Source of the DNA: Deinandra increscens subsp. villosa | Taxonomy: Eukaryota; Streptophyta; Magnoliopsida; Asterales; Asteraceae | Direction: 5' to 3' | Length of the DNA stretch: 64,000 bases | NCBI GenBank assembly: GCA_039602395.1 | Contig: JBCNJP010000025.1 | Coordinates: forward strand, 98,125,265 to 98,189,264 | Shown: in pieces, positions 56,201 to 64,000 of the stretch | Layout of the letters: each line of letters starts with the position of its first letter | How positions within the stretch are numbered: the first letter of the stretch is position 1 | Translations under genes and position numbers: made by a program | Notes under the pieces: generated by a model | What the model was told of the DNA's origin: nothing | What the model saw: the letters and a program-made list of their open reading frames with translations, nothing else | Database searches by the model: none

Positions 56201-57103
56201 TGGCTTTACTCCTAACTGCTTTGACATACATTTTTACTATACAACCTGATACTACTAGCCTTTACGAATTATGGCCTTTTGTTGGTCACCCTTAGTCCTT
56301 ATAAGGTTGAAGATAGAGAAGCAAATAAAAAAAAAAAGATACGACTAACTCTATATTCTTTATGAAGTAATTTGTAATCTAATACTGGTGGTATGAACAA
56401 GTCTACTCGAGCTTCAGTTTGCTTAAGTTTGAGCTCTATTTGCTAAACTTCAACTCAACTTGATTTCTAAAGGGCAGGCTTAAATCATGTGTACTTTCTG
56501 AAGATGGACCTAAGCTTATTTATTATTTATTAATTATTTAATTACTTTTATATATTTGCAGGTGGTGGGAAAAGCTTTGCAGACGATGTAACCGTTGATT
56601 CAGAAGGGAACGCATACGTAACAGACGCCAAAGGTACTCAAATATGGAAAGTTGGTGTAGACGGTGAACTTTTATCAGTCATAAAGAGCCCGTTATTTCA
56701 TGCCAAAGAATGGTACAATGACATAATTACCCTCAACGGGATCGTCTACCACCCTAACGGGTACTTGCTTGTGGCTCACACCATCACGGGTAACCTGTTC
56801 AAGGTTGAAATCAAGAATGACAACAAAGTCACATTAGTTAATGTTGACAGTAGGCTGACTGTCGCAGATGGTTTGGAACTTTTGTCTCCCACCCAGCTGG
56901 TGGTGGCTGGAGCCAATGGTGTGAAATTGGTTGAGAGCAGTGATGATTGGTTAACCGGTTCGCTTGTTGGACGGTCAAGTGTGCTTACACATAGGATTGC
57001 GACTGCAGCCATGGTGAAGGATGGGAAGGTGTATATTAATCATGCACTTGGTATGGGATTCCCGAAGAAGAAACACGTTTTTGTTGAAGCTAACTTTTCT
57101 TAG
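50241..57103 (+). CDS. Secretory six-bladed beta-propeller protein (SMP-30/strictosidine-synthase-like)
   Basis: Two exons, 50241-50679 and 56562-57103, split a Gly codon and give 326 residues. Residues 8-30 are a leucine/isoleucine-rich signal peptide or anchor (FLLLLLLLSAIPIAIIISL). The rest has the repeated strand pattern of the SMP-30/NHL/strictosidine-synthase-like fold: FADDVTVDSEGNAYVTDAKG, then GIVYHPNGYLLVAHT, then TVADGLELLSPTQLVVAG. NGT in exon 1 is a possible N-glycosylation site. Plant members are annotated as Ca2+-dependent phosphotriesterase superfamily proteins, and a specific substrate cannot be read from sequence. The 5.9-kb intron holds an old 1.9-kb tandem duplication, two or three MITEs and a triplicated unit. 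The coding sequence is intact. Confidence 0.85.
52030..52327. mobile_element. Harbinger-type (Tourist-like) MITE, TTA duplication
   Basis: Ends GGCTAAGCGTAGTGG and (inverted) GACTAAGTGTAGTGG. TTA flanks both sides (52027-52029, 52328-52330). The ends are the same family as the 1.9-kb element at 16248-18183. Length is 298 bases. Confidence 0.88.
53709..54006. mobile_element. Second Harbinger-like MITE, TAA duplication
   Basis: Ends GGGCATCCGATATACTGGTG and (inverted) TGGCGTACGGTATACATGGTG are imperfect inverted repeats. TAA lies at 53706-53708 and 54007-54009. A C14 run occurs at about 53745. Its right 33 bases are carried into every unit of the following triplication. Confidence 0.6.
53974..55606 (+). 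repeat. Young tandem triplication, unit 554 bases
   Basis: Copies 53974-54527 (554), 54528-55052 (525) and 55053-55606 (554) look the same by eye except that the middle one lacks 29 bases lying between direct repeats of TTAATAATCTAA. Each unit starts with the right end of the MITE at 53709-54006 and contains a decayed SINE. The 63-codon frame repeated in each is not a gene. Confidence 0.93.
55649..56070. mobile_element. hAT MITE, AACCGG-rich family, copy 2
   Basis: Ends CAATGTTTTAAAAACCGGTT and its inverse, 422 bases. The exact duplication TGGTTTAG lies at 55641-55648 and 56071-56078. Same family as 32006-32429, opposite orientation. Confidence 0.92.
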
Positions 57104-57934
57104 ATCATAACAGACTACGGATTGTTGTATATTGATTTATGTTGTATAATAATATACGATTATCCACGGTAAAAAAATCGAAGGTTGTGAGCTATTTGTG
57201 TTTTTTTTACTAAAAATGTGTCAACTGAAAGAAAAGGGTGAAAAAAAACAAGTAATCAGATATTTACGTAAAATACTGATTTTACTACTTTTGTTCTCTT
57301 ACCAATGGTAGTAAAGGACCTCTAAGGTCACCTTAAATAGCAGCATAAAACATAATAATAAGATAATCGGATCATAGATTAATCCTAGATTGATAAACCT
57401 GCAACCTATTTAAGATTTTAAGCTATAATAAAAAAAGCAAAAGAAGATAAACTACAAGGTCAACATGTTTAGGGCAATGTTTGACCCACAAACCTCTTTA
57501 TCCTGCCTACTCTTTTTACTCGTTTTAGATAAATCAATTACACGGTACTGTATATGGGCGAGTACACGATCTAATTATATCCAAAAGCGATGTCTTTAAC
57601 ATGAAACACCTAATCTTTTGACTAATATTTTTTACTAATGGTAGCAACATGTTTTCATTTTTTACCAAGAACAAAATACATACATTAAAATTACCATAAA
57701 CACCAACATATACTTTTTACCAATAACGATAGAGCATACTTTAAAAATTAATAATAAATAGCGTATTGTAACTTTCTTACCAATGCTAAGCTCTCAATAA
57801 GTACATTAACTCACAATGACCTTATAGAGTCTAAACAGAAATAAATACATTATACATTCCACCATAACAGCCCTACCAAATCTCTTATTTCTGGTAGCTA
57901 TATACTAATGAGAGGCCAGGAATGCTCCAAATTA
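57104..57934. other. 3' flank of the beta-propeller gene, no gene seen
   Basis: AT-rich. The likely 3' untranslated region ends within the first few hundred bases (AATAATA words near 57150). Nothing else recognised. Confidence 0.4.
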
Positions 57935-58085
57935 TTATATAAGGGCAAACATGGTGCAAGAATCTCCTGCATGCACAGCTCCCTAGATGAGGGGGCATGC
58001 CACTTGGACCTGATGTACATATCATCACCCTACATTTTATGTAAGAGGTTGTTTTCACGACTCGAACCACAGCCCGCCTCCTCGA
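57935..58085 (-). mobile_element. Au-like SINE, 5'-truncated
   Basis: The minus strand reads GTGGTTCGAGTCGTGAAAAC, then CAACCTCTTACATAAAATG, then TAGGGTGATGATATGTACAT, ending TTTGCCCTTATATA. This follows the plan of the Au SINE (B box GTGGTTCGA..., AACAGCCTCTTGCA, GCAGGGTAAGGCTGCGTACA) with many changes. The A box is missing. Confidence 0.65.
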
Positions 58086-58260
58086 TATTATTATATAGCC
58101 ACATGATATATTCTATTTATAACTTTTTTTATATATTCTATATATAACTTATAGTCCTTAATTGCACATCCATATATATCACACATGGACTTTTATGCCA
58201 ACCCTTTAATAAGATACAATTCGGCTCTTACCTCATGAGTCCATTAACATGTTTTATAAC

Positions 58261-61200
58261 TTAGTGCTTCCTGGCTCGACTTTGGGGCACTAAAAGGTCG
58301 TCTCGGTTAGACCCATCCGGTTTCCGGGCCCATACAGGTGCTTGATCAGGCCCATAACGGTAATCATAGAAGAGTTCTTCACCAGCCTCAATTCGCTCTT
58401 TGGCAAAAATGCCAACCCGGTGATCACCAGCCACCATTATTACCTGCACATACCAACCTTTTTAGACTTGGAATTCACTTTTAACTTGAGCAATATGCAA
58501 AAAGAATGGGCTAATTGCGTAAAACGGTAACTAACTTGGTCTTATTTCTATTTTGGTTAACCAACTAAATTTTGGCGTAAGAAGAAACCATCAAAGTTTC
58601 ATAAAACTTGATTGAAGGTAATTATCTAAGATAGGTTCCACATCAGAGGAAAAAGTCACTGACAAGTCAATTTTTACCTGTTATTGGGTCTGTCTTCCTT
58701 AATATATTGAAAAAGTTGGTTACCTTCAATCAAATATTTTGAAACTCTGATGAATTTTTGGCCTGATAGAAGCTGGTTACCTAAATGGCTGGTACAGAAC
58801 ATCCGTATATACTGGTTTTTGCAGCTAACTTTGAATAGGCCCAAAATAGAAATTAACCAGCAACTAATTATTGATTCTAGCAACCAACGCATTTGTAACT
58901 GATTTTACCTGTAAACTAATGATGTGGCAGTGTTTGATACCATGTCAATCATCACATCAGATGCCGCAAATGCAAAAGGTGCTTATGTGAAAACATTAGA
59001 AGCAAATTTACTTACAATGTTGAAAACTGATTTTCTTACAATTCATAATTAAGAATGTAAAAAAAATAACAATAATAAGATGCCACATGACATGTAAATA
59101 TACACCAGAATGACAAATAAGACAACACATCAATAACTTTTGAAACGTATGCAAAGTAAACGACATGCCTCCAATTGAAGGGGTCAGTCATTGCTAAAAT
59201 TGATAGTAAAATCAATAACAAAAGGTAAGTTGGTTGCTAAAATGGGGAAAATGTGAAGTTAGATTATATTTTATGCAGTTTGCCCAAAAGAGTATACCTT
59301 TGCATAGCAGTTTGGATTTGATGAATGGTTGGCGAATTTCAATTTATCTCCTTTCCGGTAAGCATCAAGAACATACTGCAAACAAGAAAGCTATTCTCAG
59401 ATTCTAAATGCAATGCTTACTGCAAGTCCATTTAGTTCCAAATCTGATGATGAATATAAAAGAGCTGTGGAAAAACAAATAGTACATAGATATCATCAGA
59501 AATGCTTGCCTGATCATTCAAATCAAAAAGAAAAGATGAGTTTGCACGATCGTATATTTTCCCTCTCTTATCTGCCTCTCGATGCGAGATCAATTCACCG
59601 GTGTACTCTCCAAGATAATCATTTTTGTTGACAGAGTTCTAAAGAAAAAAAAAAATTATTGAAAATAAGGAGTATTTCATTATTTCATGAGTAATAATAA
59701 TAATTTCAGTGATGCTAGAGGGGACTAATCGTAAACAAGCACAGGAGAGGTCAACATGATTGATACCTACCTTGAGAAATGCTCCCCAACCAGCGACACT
59801 AGATTTAGCCAGAAGAATCTGAAGACCAAAAGTTCAGAAATATAACAAATTTCTTACATAAATATACATAAAATAAATTTAAAAAATCTTATTAACACAC
59901 ACAGTTCTTGATAGTTGATACTTCTCACCCTTTGCTGCTGCCTCAGAAGGAGCCTCATGTTACCACAATGGCCTTCTCCTCTTCTTGGGGGCTCTCCTGA
60001 TGAACCATCACCACAGCTGCAAGATGTGCAAAGTTCAGTATGGAGCATAATCAATGCAGTCTATAGCCCAAATGGTATGCTATTTTCGATTTCAAGAATA
60101 AACCATTAAAGAAAAGTTGTATATTTCATATATAGATTTCAGATTTACCCCTCCAACTTCCATAATATCATATTTACCCTCTCAAAACACTAAATTAATT
60201 TGTTGTTACTCATTCCATACTAACAAAAATAAAATCAAACACTGATAACAGCCTGTTCTACCAATGTTATTATTGTTGATCATCACCATGCATAACATTT
60301 TTTATTTGTTTATATAGTGTAGCAAGCTTTTATAAGTTTATGATTTTTTTTTATTTACTTTGGAATCAATAACTAGGAGGGTTCAAAGTGTTTTAAAACA
60401 GTTAAACCAGAGAATATTGTATTATTGATATTGGTGAATAATAGGGTTACATAGGGTCTCTATTTATAGAGAATAATATTGCACTCTAATACCCTATACT
60501 TTAATATAATATCAACCCTAATATAATAGTCTAATACTCCCCCGCAAGCTAAACGCGGTAGCGATTGTAGCTTGAGATGTAATTAACTGAAAACATAAAG
60601 GACTGAAATTGTAGATAACTAAAACTTTTTTTTATTTTTGTTGAAGCCAAATCCAGTTGTCATCCACCATGGTTTTGCTTTTGTCCATCACCATGTCACC
60701 TTTTATCAGCATGTTGGCCACGTACAAAGAAAGTGCTTACATATGTAATTTGTGTAAAACTTTCAACCATCTTCAACCTTTTCTTGGTCTTCCCCCGATG
60801 ACTCTTTGTCGCCACTGCCACCATTTTAGCCGCCAAGATTTTAGGGTTTTGCTGTTCCATTGACGGTTCTTGGTCCACCAGCGCTTTCTTGATTTCTCTT
60901 CCCACCTAAAATCATACCCATGTGGGTACGCCGCCGTTGTATGGCGGAGGCAATGTCGGAGATCGTGGTGGAACACCGCTGTGTATGCGGTGTTTTGTGG
61001 GGCTCTTCTGCCGTCACCGGTTGTTCATCTTCGTCGAGGCCACGAGTCTCCTGCCACAGGTAGGGTTTTTTTTTCCCGTTCGTTCTGTTGCCTTCTTTAC
61101 TGGATTTATTCTCCTCTTCGCCTAAAACAAACGCACGGTGGTGCGCCGCCGGTGTATGGCGGAGCCGCTGTTGTATAGCGGTGGCGGCGGCAGTAAAGGT

Positions 61201-63823
61201 AGTAACACCGCTTTGTATGCAGTCATATGAAGAGAGCTCCGGTGGCTGTGTTTTGAGTGTGGCGGCGGCTAGGGTTAGGTTTTGCTGTGGCGGTGGTGGT
61301 GGCCGAGGATTAGGGTTTTTGGTGGTAGTCGGTGGAGTGGAGGATCTTAGTTTAAAAAAAAAAGATGAATAAAGGTAGAGAAAAAGGAAAAAAAAAATAC
61401 GAGGTGGTGGGTAGGGTGGCGGCGGTGGCCGGCCACCCTGCCGGAGTAATCTTTCGGTGGTTGTTCTCTGGCTCTGATACCAAGTTAAACCAGAGAATAT
61501 TGTATTATTGATATTGGTGAATAATAGGGTTACATAGGGTCTCTATTTATAGAGAATAATATTGCACTCTAATACCCTATACTTTAATATAATATCAACC
61601 CTAATATAATAGTCTAATAAAAACGGAAAACAGAAGAATTATTACACTTGGAGGGGTGAATACAAAATTTTAACTTTTAGAAGAAAAAAAATAATTGATA
61701 GCACACAGATAGTATCAACTATCAAAAATCAAAGTTTCCTATATTCATGGCAGAACATTTTATTACATAATTGATAGCAAATAAATATGGACACTGTATT
61801 ACCTCACCCAACAATTCCTGCAAACATCAGGATCACATTCACGCCCAGCAGCAAAACATGGGCATTGTCGGCTTCTGCAATGGCTCTTTGCACAGTGGCA
61901 TCCCCTAAACCTGTTCTTGCAGCTTTTTGAGCACCTAAAAAATAATATTTGGTTATTTACAAAATGCAAAGAAACAATACTGAAGTGATCCAATTTATTA
62001 GCTAAATGGTTGTTTTGTGGTTTACATTAACATACCCACAATACTTTTCACAGCAAGTAGCATTATCCAAACAGGGACATTCTTTTCCACACATAGATTT
62101 GCATATACACGGAATATATTGTTTGCAAGATTGATTTTTCTCATCAGCAATCCGTCTCCACATTGATGGATGACCAGCAGACTTCCAAGAATATTTAAGT
62201 TTTTTGGCTCTACCCTTTCTTCGAAGCAGTCGTGACCTTGATGCAGTTTCTTGCTCCTAGAGGAGGAAAACAAATTTCATGAAATAGATAAATAGCACAT
62301 GAAAATCTCAATTATATATATTACATGATGAAAAAAAATGTGTGATGGGCTTAAGAGACCAGACATTTAGGCCGTGGGCATAACCAGGATTTTCTATCAA
62401 ATGTCAGGACTTATAGACGGCGAGATAGGTGACGCAGGAAGCTAGTCAAAACGTGATGGGTCGCAGGTCGGGTGACAATCAAAACAGATGATTTTTAAAA
62501 TATAGGTTATGCATAAGTTTTGATTACAAAAACAATATTTTACAATAATAATCTGAATCATAGAAAAAAAAAACGACTATGGAGGTTGCATGTGTCAAAA
62601 ATTGACTTCTCGGTGACCTTCAACCCAAACGAACCATTAATGAGTAACGGCTCAAAAAAGCCACCGTTATTAGGACTGATTGCAAATTTCAGGCATAACT
62701 GGGCCTAAAGGAACCAGATTTTTGGGCTCTGTCTGGGCCTAGGCCTTTTGGACTCTAGCCGCCCATTTCTGCATATCTAGGACCAAACCAAATGCTGATG
62801 CGTTGACTGTCATTTGTAGAACTACTAAAAGCTTTCCACCATAGTTTAGGTTTATTTAAAACAAAAATTTAAGAAACCTATACTGGTCAATATTGTAGAA
62901 AATCATTTAACCAGACCTTAGGATCTGCATCAGCTCTCTCGCTGCCATCTGGCATAGAGCATGCAGTAAATGATCTATGTGATGTTGCTGCTCCATTATC
63001 ACACATATAATTGGCAACTTCTATGCAAGTTTTCAAGCCAGAAAGCAAGTTTCTTGCTATGAGACAGCTGCAAATCATAATAAACAAAGAATAGTTTCGT
63101 CATTATGTCAATAGTTTCAATAATATAATAATAATTCAAAAATAAACACAGATAACCGTTAATTAGAAAGATCCCCTACCTGTTTTTCCCAAAAATTTCT
63201 AATCCCTTAACATACAGTTCTTTCTCAAGTGGTTCCCATTTACAATTTACAGGATTGTCAATTTTTGTACCTACTGGAGTTGATTCATGCTTTAACAAAT
63301 TTACTCCTCTACCCCCGTGATTAATCACATCTGCTGAAACACGTTGAGAAGAACTAATAGCTTCATCATTGGTGGCTATTTGGAGATCCGTATTTTTGTC
63401 ATTTAAGTTGTCATCTGAAACTTGAGCACCTTCAATTGTCATAGAAACTCTATGAGGTATTGACAACGTTTTCTGCTTTTTCAAGGAAGATTCTTGCTGG
63501 TCATTAATAACATGTTCTGGTTCTTCTAACATTGTGGTTGTTTCTATGGATTCCTTGCGCTTACCTGTAATGCCATGACAGTTTTCACCATCACATCAGC
63601 ACATGTTCATAACTTCATATATATAGAGAACAAACATACGAATTAACCAAAAAAAATAAATAAAGGAAAAAAGCATTTGCATCATTCTGATAAAGCAATG
63701 CTTTGTGTAATAATCACCTGAATCGCCAGTATTCCGGATCTTGTGCAGGCTTTCATATGAAGGTCTATAGTGTGTCTCACTTGGGACATCTAGATGATCT
63801 GAATGCTTCTTCACAGTTTGAAA
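58261..63823 (-). CDS. CLF: E(z)/CURLY LEAF-type histone H3K27 methyltransferase, 3' part
   Basis: Ten exons in transcription order: 63718-63823, 63180-63564, 62917-63067, 62036-62256, 61803-61934, 59929-60016, 59771-59818, 59510-59638, 59298-59375, 58261-58443. They join in frame to 506 residues; the gene start lies beyond 64000. WEPLEKELYVKGLEIFGKNS-CLIARN is the SANT-side segment typical of plant E(z). The CXC domain follows (CSKSCKNRFRGCHCAKSHC, CPCFAAGRECDPDVC), then SET with YLGEYTGELISHREADKRG, FANHSSNPNCYAK and GEELFYDYRYG. CGDGSSGEPPRRGEGHCGNM is CLF-like rather than SWINGER-like. As the catalytic PRC2 subunit it silences developmental genes by H3K27me3. All SET motifs are intact. 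Upstream exons near 63961 could not be fixed. Confidence 0.92.
59508..59509 (-). other. GC splice donor inside the SET-coding region
   Basis: The minus strand reads GATCAG then GCAAGC. The next exon opens after TTTGCAG with YVLDAYRKGD. The exon ends LNDQ exactly where E(z) proteins continue, and no GT donor fits. Confidence 0.85.
60400..61619 (-). mobile_element. Small non-autonomous LTR element (TRIM/LARD-like) in a CLF intron
   Basis: Direct repeats 60400-60536 and 61483-61619 are 137 bases each and look identical by eye. AAAAC flanks both ends (60395-60399 and 61620-61624), a 5-bp duplication. On the minus strand the right LTR is followed at once by TGGTATCAGAGCC (PBS) and the left one is preceded by GCGGGGGAG (polypurine tract). 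The 946-base interior is GC-rich and codes for no gag or pol. LTR ends are TATTAG...TTAACT rather than TG...CA. Confidence 0.93.
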
Positions 63824-64000
63824 CTGAAAAAGAACATACTGGACTTCTATCGAAAGCAGACAAACAAAATAAATTTGCACCAAGTACTATTAATTTATGA
63901 TCTATAAATGAGAAGAAAACCACCACTATATATAATATAAAAACCATGAAATGCTACCTGAGCAGTTAAAATAGAATTTTATCTCTGCATTCTAAATGGT
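63824..64000 (-). other. Intron and possible further exon of the CLF gene
   Basis: CTGCTCAG followed by GTAGCATTTC on the minus strand at about 63957 could be a donor of the preceding exon, but I could not match the short coding piece before it to the protein, so no exon is called. Confidence 0.3.

Noticed and set aside
60657..61372. Several 60-100-codon frames inside the small LTR element
   Set aside because: GC-rich interior with overlapping frames on both strands; none resembles gag, pol or a host protein.

Overview
The window is nuclear DNA of a flowering plant. It carries multi-exon genes with GT-AG introns, chloroplast-targeted proteins, and a dense mix of plant transposon families (Copia LTR, Mutator, hAT, PIF/Harbinger, pogo/Emigrant, RTE LINE, tRNA-derived and Au-like SINEs, Helitron ends). 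Protein style and repeat types suggest a eudicot, plausibly a daisy-family (Asteraceae) species; the family-level call is inference. There is no prokaryotic-style operon or CRISPR array.

Four host genes are well supported. (1) A CP12 Calvin-cycle redox-scaffold gene, minus strand, 13.6-14.0 kb, intronless. (2) A chloroplast glutamyl endopeptidase (CGEP, peptidase family S9D), plus strand, 18.7-29.2 kb. Its 14 reconstructed exons give a continuous frame of 955 codons with Ser-Asp-His intact, and its introns hold a SINE, a LINE and a hAT-in-SINE nest. (3) A six-bladed beta-propeller (SMP-30/strictosidine-synthase-like) secretory protein, plus strand, 50.2-57.1 kb, two exons split by a 5.9-kb intron full of duplications and MITEs. 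(4) The 3' part of an E(z)/CURLY LEAF-type H3K27 methyltransferase gene, minus strand, 58.3 kb to beyond about 63.8 kb, with CXC and SET exons and a young small LTR element in one intron.

The rest is mostly transposon. 0-3.8 kb is the 5' half of a decayed minus-strand Copia element (gag, hairpin-rich leader, PBS, LTR). 4.5-5.7 kb is a hAT deletion derivative that joins the two ends of its transposase. 6.03-12.59 kb is a 6.5-kb Mutator-like element with matching 40-bp ends. It carries a C-terminally shortened MURA transposase, a ULP1-protease-like gene that has lost catalytic residues, a Myb/SANT-like gene and a GRF-zinc-finger/coiled-coil/membrane-anchor gene, with arrays of CGGTCG-type palindromes between the genes. 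This is the most system-like object in the window. 16.2-18.2 kb is a Harbinger element holding only the Myb/SANT-like gene, and a 298-bp MITE with the same ends lies at 52.0 kb. 31.2-34.1 kb is an AT-rich array built on the palindrome ACATATGTAAATTTACATATGT. 35.5-36.3 kb is an Emigrant/Lemi1-like pogo derivative. 41.4-46.0 kb is a gene-free block with internal duplications that ends in a Helitron-like hairpin. 46.6-47.6 kb is a long inverted-repeat (foldback) element.

Target-site duplications could be read directly for many insertions: TATGTGAT, CTAGTGGT, CGTAGGTT, TGGTTTAG, TTA (twice), TAA, TA and AAAAC. Several insertions and duplications can therefore be put in order of age.
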